Under the pieces are notes generated by a model. The model searched no databases and was not told where the DNA came from. It was given only the letters and a program-made list of their open reading frames with translations. Source: Papiliotrema nemorosa (lineage: Eukaryota > Basidiomycota > Tremellomycetes > Tremellales > Rhynchogastremaceae). Taken from it: a stretch of DNA of 64,000 nucleotides. A program made the translations under genes and the position numbers. This document shows positions 55,203 through 64,000 of this stretch, piece by piece (positions within the stretch are counted from its first letter, which is position 1; every line of letters starts with the position of its first letter). The stretch lies in assembly GCA_032158125.1 (NCBI GenBank), contig JASKOT010000022.1:1-64000 (forward strand), given 5' to 3'.

Positions 55203-56516
55203 TCAAGCCATCTCTTCTGTCAGTTCCTGTAGCATCCTTGTCCAAACTTTCACAATATCTTCCACATGATGTTGACTCAAGATTGCCCCTTCCCTCCATA
55301 CCATAGTGGCACGCAGTCCAGCTTCGTGCCCGGCGATATTCACCTCAAGTGCTGGTCCCATCGGAGAGGCAGCCTGACTCCAGACGAGGTCAGCTGCGCC
55401 AGCAGGTAGTCCGACCTGGCCTATGTTTGACACGCCTAGACCGTCCATCCCTCTTTGCATTTTATCGAAAAAGAACTTCTCCCAACCGGTGGGCCGGACA
55501 GTGTCCCGCAGCGAGATGTCGGGCGATGGGTCCGGTATGTATGCAAGACTTCCGATCGTTTCCAAAGACCGTTTCTTACCGGAGCTGCTATTGAGGTATT
55601 TTGCGACGCTAACAGTTGTTGGCCAGAAGGCGTTGCTGACGGTTATAGGAATCACGGTAGAGCTTACGTAGCCACCGGTGCAGTATCCGTGCGCAAGAGA
55701 TGTGTCCCGGAGCGCGCCAGGAGTCTGCACTCTGAGAGCTTGCGCTTTGACGACTTTGCCAACGGCGAGCCCCAATGAGACCAAAAGTATCGGATGGATT
55801 GTGTCAACTCGATGCGCGCGGCCAACCTTCTTCAACGCAGGAATCACCCTCGGCGATAAGTCGACGACGGTAACGCCGGAGGAACATGCGGTGGGAGTTT
55901 TGGCGATACTGTAAGGCCAGATCGGTGAAGTAGCGAGATATCGCTGCAGAAAGAGGGGCAGTTTTGGCACGATGAGCTCGGTCCAGATCACACCAGCGAT
56001 GAAAGTAAAGCCTGGTCGAATATCGTGCGTATCTTCGAGCTTCGCGATGTTTGACAGAGTCTCGAAAGGGAGATGATCGATGTTGGGTTGCAGAAGGGCA
56101 TCAAGTAGGTGAAAGATGCCTCGCCCGTCCAGATATGCGTGATCCACCGACAGGGCTAGGTATGCGCAACCTGGAGATTCGAATAGGGCGACGTGCCATC
56201 CTGGCTCCTCGATCGCGGCAGTGCGGATGTTCTCGCTGGCGAGGATGCTTTCACGGAGATCGCCCTCTCCCGTTAACGTGGACCTCGTCACCACATCGGC
56301 AAAGGTAGAGGGTGCAGACTGCTGAAAGTACGGCTCTCGGGTCTTGCGTCCCAGGATCTTTGCGGCTAATAGGGGGAAGTGCTGTTGAAGCTCGGCTACT
56401 CGTGTGGTAAGGAAGTCAGTCGATGGCAAGGACGCTGCAGACGGATAGGTGATGAGGACGGTGACTGGATGTCGGTAGCCCATATTGGACCTGGTTACAC
56501 TGTAACGCTCGTACAT
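55203..56516 (-). CDS. CAT-fold acyltransferase (alcohol acetyltransferase/condensation-like)
   Basis: Single-exon gene of 437 residues. The catalytic HxxxDG motif of the chloramphenicol-acetyltransferase superfamily is visible as SVDHAYLDGRG (His and Asp present). A second landmark, LGVSNIGQVGLP, lies where the DFGWG-like structural motif is expected. N-terminal HFPLLAAKI fits the alcohol-acetyltransferase family. Substrate unknown; ester or acyl-amide formation in secondary metabolism is possible. An upstream noncoding or coding exon is possible because the first Met is close to a GACACCGCAG acceptor-like site. It is divergent from the kinase gene. Confidence 0.75.
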   Translation of the reverse strand: MYERYSVTRSNMGYRHPVTVLITYPSAASLPSTDFLTTRVAELQQHFPLLAAKILGRKTREPYFQQSAPSTFADVVTRSTLTGEGDLRESILASENIRTAAIEEPGWHVALFESPGCAYLALSVDHAYLDGRGIFHLLDALLQPNIDHLPFETLSNIAKLEDTHDIRPGFTFIAGVIWTELIVPKLPLFLQRYLATSPIWPYSIAKTPTACSSGVTVVDLSPRVIPALKKVGRAHRVDTIHPILLVSLGLAVGKVVKAQALRVQTPGALRDTSLAHGYCTGGYVSSTVIPITVSNAFWPTTVSVAKYLNSSSGKKRSLETIGSLAYIPDPSPDISLRDTVRPTGWEKFFFDKMQRGMDGLGVSNIGQVGLPAGAADLVWSQAASPMGPALEVNIAGHEAGLRATMVWREGAILSQHHVEDIVKVWTRMLQELTEEMA

Positions 56517-57114
56517 GGATACTGCGGTGTCAGCAGAGCAAGGTTGTTATGCTCATCGACTTGCATTTGCGGGTGAGCGGTTCCGTGGTCATGGTCGATT
56601 ACTGCGATGATGGGTGGAGAGCCGGAAGTAAAGATTCGACTGGACTGTGATTGACCCCTTTGTCAAGGCGGGATAGTGAGACCGCGTCAAGGGGGCTGTT
56701 TGGCTCAGAGAGCCTGCTCCTATTCATGTCCTAGGGCTGACTGGTGGCATGGCTGCACTGAGCACTGCGCGTCTCGGGACCTGCGCAGGCTGTCAATCTT
56801 GGATACAGCAGACATCTGCGTTCAAAGTCAGGAGGGGGGGGGAGACGATCAACAAGGTGGTGGTGATGATGAAAACGATATTGTAAGGTTAGTTCTTTGT
56901 CATTTCCATCCCATTCGTCGTAAACTCCTCGACCCGATCGCTGGCCTTCGTTCAACCGACCGTCCCGCAGCATCTGCTTCGTTCAAGTTTACGGAGACCA
57001 TCTCTTGCACTCTGTGTTGGTCTATTGGAAGCATTCTGCTTCGGGCAACAGTCGCGAACTGAGTCGAGATTCGACCAATCCTTATCGAGGGTTGTTGCGT
57101 ATGAACCCTGCAAG
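56517..57114. other. Divergent promoter region acyltransferase / kinase
   Basis: About 600 bp. It contains a G10 run near 56834-56844, GGT/GAT triplet-rich sequence after it, and CT-rich sequence before the kinase. An ATG at 57101 opens an 11-codon-scale uORF (57101-57133) that overlaps the kinase start in another frame. Confidence 0.55.
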
Positions 57115-60100
57115 ATGGCCGCGGCTACATTAAGGGCAGATGCTATGGCACAGTCGTCTCCGCCCTATGCCTCCTCTTCCAATCACAGGCAAGCTCAGGT
57201 CTGTATTCGCGTCCGCATTTTCCGACATGAGCCTGACGTGCCAGCTCGGAGATGCCTACGCTTCATTGAGCAAAGAGCTGGGCACGGAGACGCTGAAGAT
57301 GGTCGGCGGGTATACCCTCGGACGTGTTATCGGTGAAGGTGAGCCGGGACCGGTCTCTAGTCGCTGATGGCAGGGACGTTCGGCTCGGTGCATCTTGCGA
57401 CGCATCGCCTGACTGGTACCAAATGTGCTATCAAGAAAATACCCAAATCTGCGACTGCTCAACTGACTCGGGAAATACATCACCATCGGCGGATGCACCA
57501 CCCACATATCGTGCACCTTTTCGAGATTGTGGCCACGGAGCAGAACGTATGGCTGGTCAGTGAGCTCTGCTCCGGTGGGGAACTGTACGACTACCTCGTG
57601 GAACGAGGGAGACTGCTGGAGAACGAAGCTCGCAGACTATTCGGCGAGCTATGTGTTGCAGTGGGATGGCTGCACAAACAAGGCGTAGTTCACCGTGATC
57701 TCAAACTGGAGAATGTCCTCCTGGACGGTGAGATGAGAGTCAAGCTCGGAGATCTAGGATTCGCTCGAGAATGGCAGCGTGGTAAACTGTGGGTTCAGTG
57801 CGGGACATTACGTGTGCTTACTCTCCCAGCATGGAGACATTTTGTGGCACAACTGGATACGCAAGCCCAGAAATGCTAGCTTGTCAGAAATACCTGGGGA
57901 TCGAGACCGACCTCTGGTCATTAGGTGTCATCCTCTACACTTTGCTATGCGGTGGTCTGCCTTTTGATGATGATGATGAGCGCACCATGAAAGGTCTGAT
58001 CGCCAGAGGAGAGTATGAAGAGCCGGACTGGCTGACCGCGGGTAAGTCGAACTACCTTGACCTGACCTGACCTGACCTTGACCTTGGCTCCTCTAGCCGA
58101 ATTGCTGACATTTAGAGGCTCGGTCTCTGATTCGCGGTCTCTTACACGTTGATCCCAACCGTCGCCTGGGCATCGAAGCCGTGTTGCAACATGAGTGGTT
58201 CAGGATGGACTTTCACTCACCTCCTGCCACCCCTAATCCCGCGTATGAAGCTGGCCCGGGTTTCCCTCGAGTCTCTCCCTTGGCACAAAGCTTGACTGCT
58301 ACCTCGGCCCACAATCGATACTCTAGCGACGAAGCTGGCAGCGAGGCAACCAGTCCAACGAGTGTCGAGGAAGATTACAAGCCTCCGGATCGCAATCACA
58401 GTGGGGAATTCAGCCAAACGGAGCAAGAACTAGAGCTCTTGCACAAAAATGCCAGCGAGGCGACAATTACCAGACTAAGCAATGGCGTACTACCGTCTGT
58501 CAATGAGGAAGACGTAGCACCGATCGACCAATCGCTGCAGTTGCCATTGGCCCTTAATTCTCGCACACCTTCCCGAACAAAGCGCCGATCCGTCTCGTCG
58601 CAACTCTCGCTCGAAAGGCGGCACTCGCATCACAGTGTTTCGGGACAGGTGATGGACTATCTTTCTCTGCTAAAGAAGGAGCAAGTGCCACTGTTTGCTC
58701 TGCCCTCAGAGAAGCATTTACTCAAAGGCTTGACCGCTCTTGGCCTGGACGTCGGTCAATTGATGTACTCGGTCTCATCAGATGCGTGCGATGTTTCCTC
58801 GGCGATGTGGTGGATTATGCGCGCAAAGCAGGTCGAACGAGGCGAGACCGACGAGGCTGTGGATGCGATGAACAAGGCGGCAGCGCGACGCAGGGACAAA
58901 GCCGCGGCATTCGCTCGTGAGGAGAAACGACGAGCCAAAGATGGCACACTCGATGCATCCGCAGCTCAGCTACCTCAGCTCGGAGCACCCGTCCTCGTCG
59001 CACCTCAAGCGGCTTCCTCCTTGCCCCGAACTCCTCCGCGTGACTCTACAGATGAAGTATACGACCTGTCTCCCAAGGATCGTTTGAAGGCGCGGTCTCC
59101 TTCGATGAGCATGCTGCAACGAGCGACATCTGCGTTGACCGGCAAGAAATCAGAAGGCGATGAAGGCAGGATATCGCCCACCAAATTGGTGAAACCGAAA
59201 CCACAGACTTCGAACACAGACTCTCCAGCTTCCTTGAGAACCGTCTTGCAAACGACGGGCACGCCTGGATCTTCTTCGACCGTGGATGTTAAATCAAATA
59301 CTAACAAGCGGGATAGCCTGTGGAACGCTTTTCGGCATATGTTTGCCGATGATCGGCGCTGGCGAAAACGAGACAATAGTCCTCTCGCATTGATAGACGA
59401 TCAAATTAAGATAGCGCCCACCGTCATTCTTACGCGTGGCCCTGCTGCTCGAGGTCCGCACGTTGGCCGAGTACCCATTGCGAATAGGAGGGGTTCTTTG
59501 GACATCCGACCGAATCTGCAGTCCCGTCGCTCAAGCAGCGCGAATTCTCGGCGATCCAGCATCACATCAATCGAGGTCCCTCTTACTCGCCGACGATCAC
59601 GCATCAGTCATGGCTCGCAAACCCCGACTTCGGACACAGACCATGCCTCTCGAGCTGACTCCACCGCCTCTCTGCGAGCTAATAGGAGGTCTTCCACATC
59701 GATCAACATACGCTCGCCCTCCATACATTCAGACACGTCTACTCGCCGTCCTCCCGCCTCACCGTTGCACAATTATCAGCGCCGCACGCCCGCAGGATCG
59801 AACTCTACGCGGGTCCGACATTTCAAAGTCATCCCAGAACCTCCGATCCTCCGCTCGAGCTCGGTAGCTAGTAGTATACGGTCCAACACCTCTTCGAGAC
59901 GCTCGTCATTGGAGCGAGGAGATGCAGGTGAGAGCGATTACGACACTGGTCGCGACGATCTATCGGTCAGATCTCTGAGACAACGCCTTGGATCGGTTCA
60001 AGTGAACCGGACTCGGTCGCCGTTGATGCACAGCCTGGGAAGCAAGCCCAAAGCTCCGATCCGCGATGTTTTCCAGACCAAGCAGGATGACGAATGGGTT

Positions 60101-60307
60101 GACGAGGACGAATATCAAGGAGGTCTGGGCCAGGCCAAGTCGAAGCCCTCTCGGAAGGCCGATCACGCTGCCGCTCAGTTTCCCAGGCAGAGCAGGCGCA
60201 AGGCTGCATCTTCCAAAATGGAGACGGATATGACTAGTCGCCGAGCGGGCGTAGAGCGGATGGGCAAACCGCCACAAGTCATTGAAGAGGAGGAGGAGGA
60301 AGAGTAA
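57115..60307 (+). CDS. Kin4-like CAMK Ser/Thr kinase
   Basis: Protein kinase of the fungal CAMKL/Kin4-type group. Exon 1 (57115-57200) encodes MAAATLRADAMAQSS to QAQ; a GT-AG intron ending CTGACGTGCCAG joins LGDAYASLSKELG. The kinase domain shows GEGTFGSVHLATH, CAIKKI, VHRDLKLENVLL, a variant DLG in KLGDLGFARE where DFG is usual, GTTGYASPEML and TDLWSLGVILYTLLCGGLPFDDDDE. A long C-terminal region (over 650 residues) is Ser/Arg-rich and disordered, with a KA-like block around LPSEKHLLKGLTALGLDVGQL, and ends in an acidic EEEEEEE run. The fourth intron carries a GACCT-type pentamer repeat. Confidence 0.87.
58056..58086 (+). repeat. Short GACCT/TGACC tandem repeat in a kinase intron
   Basis: Four to five copies of a five-base TGACC/CTTGACC unit in the intron between the kinase catalytic exons. 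It resembles repeated branch-point-like CTGAC sequences. Simple slippage is the likely origin. Confidence 0.6.
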
Positions 60308-60402
60308 AGTTCTGCATCTCGGCTTACTGTACCTCTTGTCCTACGATGTGCCATCCCTGCATGCCTACAGCGATCACCAATGCTGCTGCTGATTAGCATT
60401 GG

Positions 60403-62400
60403 TTACACATGTTGCTTGACTGATCGTAACCCACCGGCAAAACCGCAGGCAGCAGTGTAGTAAAAGCTGGCTTGGATGCCCTTCCACGTGTCCAAACCCC
60501 CTTCGAGCGAGGATGCTTCCTGAATGCTCTCCCGTAGAATGGTCACAACAGCGAGCCCAAGCGCAGATCCGAAACGCGAGAAGGTGATGAAAAGGGCTTT
60601 CGTTAGTCTCGACAGCTCGTAAACTTGCCATTGGCTACAGCTTGATCGCCTCTAAACGGTCAGCGGCGCGTGGTGAAAGTTACTGACTCTTCAGTGCAGT
60701 GAGATATGACCGTGGATGCAACTGCCGTTGTGCTGGTTGTAAGCCAGGTCACAAGACGTCATTCGCACCCGTCGGAAGCCCAACCGGTCAGCAGCCATGC
60801 CCACAGATCGGCTCTCCAATACGGCGTCTCGACGCCTCTCACAGCAAAACAGATACCAGAAAAACTGCGAAGTGAAAATGTCGTCTATCTCAAAATTAGC
60901 AAACTCACGCGCCGACGAAATCCACAGCGATGAGCAACGCTCTGCCTGGCACGCGTGGTAAAAGAATAGCGACTACTAACTGAAGTCAGCATTTGGAGCG
61001 ATGACCTGTACGGACTGCAGCGGTGAATCCAGCAAATGCGCTCGGTCCCACTCGAAGACCTGACTGCATTCCTGTTAAATGCAGGACTTGATTGTAAAAG
61101 TAGGCGCCCATAATCGTAAGGTTCTGCTTGTGAGCGTCAACAAGCTGGGCGACATGCATCGACTTTTTGCCACACGAATATGGCTGAGATGTATATCGGT
61201 ACGAGCTGTCCGCAGTTGCCTTTGAAGAGTCGGCGAGGTGTCAGCGGGGCCACCAAGTGCGGTCCTCTGTCGAGGCGCAGCTGTTGCCACACGAAAAGTG
61301 AAAATAACAATATTGACGAAGCGATCAAAGCTGGAATATCTCGATGTAAGTCGAAGCGCGCCGCAGAAGACCCACATGGTGCTCTCCAGCGTTCTCTCTG
61401 TGATATCGACAACGTGAGGCCCAGCATGAGCGATAATTGTGCGGCAGTAATGGACACTGCGCCGATCCAGTCGATTTTCTTGTCATTAGGGTGAGGATGG
61501 TCATTGGGAACGACAAATATGCCGATGGCGATAGGATAAAGTAATGGCGCAGACACCACGACAGGTAGCACTCTCCAGCCAAACCTATGAGAGTGAGCAA
61601 AGTCAAAGGCACTGTACTGTACTAACCTGTTCAAGTCCGAAAGTATTCCCGCCAAAATCCAGCCGATACCCGCACCGACCGCACCAGCTTTTGTGAGCGT
61701 TTCCCATTCTTCTACTCACACCCCGCCATGATCGCATAAGCGTTCGTTCTGAGTCTGCCACGGGGCAGATAAGTGCCAACAATAGCACTTCCGCAAGGCG
61801 AGCCAACTGCGTAACCGATACCTGCAAGACCTCTTGCAAAGCTGAGCCCGATGATATTCTGCCATCAGGGGAGGGAGGAGGGAAGGGGGAGATTGAATCT
61901 TTTCACGCACTGGCATGAATGCACTGATGAATATCCAGACTAGGTACCACGATAATCCAAACACGTAGCACTTTCGCAGCCCATATATGTCGCCCACTCT
62001 GCCCGCTACTAAAGCGAAACAGCCCTGAATATATAAGCGCAAATAGGTGATGCCTCCTCGACGTACCCAAGTGATGTTGAACGAAGAGTTTACCTGAAAT
62101 TAAGCACGACTGTGATCATCGTGACTCACCCATTGTACCGGTCCCTCAGAGGAGTGCAATTTCTCCTGAATAACGGGTAGAAGAAACCCCATCCCACATA
62201 TTTGCATTACCTCTTGATCAGCTTGGTCAAACTTTGATGCATACGCCTGCCAGCCACATCACGCAAGGCGCCGAGGCGATCAATATCAGTCGGGAGGTAG
62301 AGAAATGTTGTTCCCGGTGACCGTTTGCAAGGGGCACATCTACAGGCAACTTCTCCTCATCTGCGGGGGCAGGGACAGAAGCGCAGGGTGCGGAATCCAT
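60403..62400 (-). CDS. MFS transporter, DHA2-like
   Basis: Multi-pass H+-coupled transporter of the drug:H+ antiporter-2-like group. The N-terminal cytosolic stretch (MDSAPCASVPAPADEE) precedes the first helix LILIASAPCVMWLAG. The MFS signature between helices 2 and 3 reads ALVAGRVGDIYGLRKCY. Later segments include FGWRVLPVVVSAP, DWIGAVSITAAQLSLMLGL and a last exon with FSRFGSALGLAVVTILRE ending VKQHV at 60403. About seven introns are needed. An in-frame ATG at 62565 could extend the N-terminus. Its closest relative in the window is the divergent gene at 62626. Confidence 0.82.
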
Positions 62401-62452
62401 CCTGTTGTACAGCACGGTGAGAATGTACTGTACGACGCAAACATTTGGCATC

Positions 62453-62461
62453 ATATATATA
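62453..62461. promoter_or_regulatory. TATA-like ATATATATA box between two MFS genes
   Basis: A symmetric alternating AT run in the 225-bp divergent promoter of the two transporters. Being palindromic it could serve either direction. If the minus gene started at 62565 this would be coding instead. Confidence 0.35.
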
Positions 62462-62625
62462 CTTCCCTTATGTAGGTCGCGCTTAAGCGTCTCGGACTCT
62501 GAGACCCCCTTTGGCCGAATCCCGATGTCTGTGGACGTGATCGAGGTGCTGTGTTTCGACCGCATGTGTGCGTGTGCAACCTTCCCGTGATCGGTGCCTG
62601 CCGAACAGTGATTCCGGGAATCAGC

Positions 62626-64000
62626 ATGTATCGTCGCACAAGCAAACGATTCTCACCCTCTTCGATGACAATCATGGACAATCCGGACGTCAGTCCCCCT
62701 GACCGAGACCAGCTGGTGCTCGAGGAGCAAGCGCCAGTGCTCTCCAACATCCGACTGTTCCTTTTCGCCACTGGTCAGCTCACTCTGTGGGCAGCACATG
62801 TAGGTCAATCTGCTGCAGAGCAAGATTTTCATCTCTAGGCTGCTGGCATACTGGAGACAGCTTTTGCACTACCTGTAATACAGAATGATCTGAATGTCTC
62901 GGAAGCTGGGGTGCAATGGGTCGCTGCATCCTACCTGCTGACCTGGGTAGGTGGAAACATAATGCCAATTGATGGAGAGGGGTGTTTCCAACTAGTGGCT
63001 GGAAGGTTGTGCGATATCTTTGGCAGGAAAAAAGGTTTTCTGGCTGGATGTGGAGCGTTCATCTTGTTCAACATCATTTCCACCTTTATGCCGGTGAGAT
63101 CCGAGAAGAGAATCCATACTTATACAACAGAATCTTGTAAGTCTGATTGTCTGTAGGGGACTCTGCGGCTTGTCTTCCGCCGTCTCAGTACCGGCATCAG
63201 CAGGGTTGATTGGGTCACTGTTCCCACCGGGTCGAAAGAGAGCGCTGGCATACGCTGCAATTACATGTGGTAAGAGGAACAACATTGACATGACTTATTC
63301 CAAGGTGGCGCAGCTGGTGCAGCAGCCGGAGAGTTGTTCGCAGGGGTTTTCATAGAGCGGACGAAGTGAGCCCAAGTGGGTGGTAAGCTGAAAGTAGATG
63401 GACATGGCGGCCGTGCTTCTTCACGGTGGGACTGGTCAGCTTGTTCCCATTGATCATGACGATCCTACTAGTCCCGGTCGACCTACAGCCGGTACGGAGA
63501 GTCTCGGTGGACTGGCCAGGGTCTGGGGCGATCGGCATCGCATTGCTATCATTTCTTCTTACTCTGACCATTGCCCAAACTTCGGAGGATGGGTGGAAAA
63601 CACCATGTGAGTAGATGTCGTAGTGAGACTTACGGTAGATCTACCTGCGTTGCTTGTTCTATCGGCGATTTCCTTCATTGTTTTCATCTGGCGTCAGCGA
63701 CAGCTGACTGCGGCACTTTCGTCAAGCCCCAACAGAAAGCCACCACCGCTCGTTCCCCACGGTCTATTGTCTTGGAGGAATCGGAACTTGCTGGTGATCT
63801 ACCTCGCTTCGTTTTGCCTTTGGGCTGCAACAGACGTGCGATGTCAGTATGCACTCCGCTTATTGCAGACGCTGTTTGTTCTGGCTTCATACCTCTACTT
63901 CGACATCTTGCACATTGGAGCCCTAGAGGCCGGCCTCAAATTCAGCGTAACCTTTTTCAGCGGCAGCGCCGCTGCGGTAAGAGTCGAATGCGATGACGAT
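62626..64000 (+). CDS. MFS transporter, DHA2-like, cut by window end
   Basis: The 5-prime part of a 14-TM-type MFS gene. The start at 62626 (MYRRTSKRF) or 62665 (MTIMDNPDV) leads to a first helix IRLFLFATGQLTLWAAH. Then come ALPVIQNDLNVSEAGVQWVAASYLLTW and the signature CFQLVAGRLCDIFGRKKGF. Further helices include GLSSAVSVPASAGLIGS and LFPLIMTILLVPVDL. Introns of 35-45 nt interrupt it about every 120 bp. The reading continues in an open frame to the end of the window at about helix 8 and beyond, so the C-terminus is missing. It is a paralog of the neighbour at 60403-62400. Confidence 0.82.

Noticed and set aside
57190..57246. A sixth GC-AG intron at the start of the Kin4-like kinase (GCAAGC at 57189)
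   Set aside because: That donor gives the wrong phase. A GT donor twelve bases later (after HRQAQ) joins LGDAYASL in frame.

Overview
This window is nuclear DNA of a basidiomycete fungus, most likely a Tremellomycete-type yeast; that placement is inference from gene content and gene structure, and the species is not identifiable here. The evidence is dense genes on both strands, most introns only about 31-50 nt long with CTGAC/CTAAC-like branch points, and fungal families: an HDEL-ending BiP, chitin synthase, MSS51, DBF4, CDC50, ORM1, MDM35 and MIC10. I assembled exons by hand. For KAR2, DBF4, the RNase H-RRM gene, MIC10, MDM35 and several small genes the spliced length is a multiple of three and matches the family.

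Layout. 0-4.5 kb: KAR2/BiP, then the replication kinase activator DBF4. 4.5-8 kb: an RNase H-RRM fusion gene, a 57-residue membrane protein and MIC10. 8-15.5 kb: an M50B-like protease, mitochondrial Ile-tRNA synthetase and a bZIP factor. 15.6-22 kb: CDK7/KIN28, CDC50, a JmjC/cupin gene and an RRM-YTH m6A-reader-type gene. 22-35 kb: SART3/PRP24-like splicing factor, an unknown gene, TspO, RIO1, a small acidic protein, ORM1, a PPR protein and MDM35. 34.7-41.5 kb: a gene-poor, transposon-rich island with a broken Ty1/copia pol region and nested solo LTRs. 41.6-52.5 kb: two unknown reading units, chitin synthase, a UBA protein, a universal-stress-protein gene, MSS51 and an F-box/ankyrin-like gene. 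52.5-64 kb: Na+/H+ antiporter, CAT-fold acyltransferase, Kin4-like kinase and two divergent MFS transporters, the last cut by the window end.

Functional links are loose, as is normal in fungi. Several genes serve mitochondria (MIC10, ISM1-type IleRS, MDM35, MSS51, the PPR protein, probably TspO) and several serve RNA biology (SART3, YTH, RIO1, RNase H-RRM). Five convergent pairs have stop codons only 11-39 bp apart.

The most unusual signal is a GC-rich inverted-repeat insert seen twice. One copy fills a 315-nt KAR2 intron, ten times longer than its sister introns, together with 34-bp tandem repeats. The other sits inside the IleRS reading frame. The arms match 25 of 26 bases, which suggests a small mobile or introner-like element. 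Other points of interest are five GC-AG introns, 9- and 12-nt microexons, two ATG-TAA start-stop uORFs before the bZIP gene, and the RNase H-RRM fusion. No bacterial-type defence system, CRISPR array, rRNA or convincing tRNA was found.
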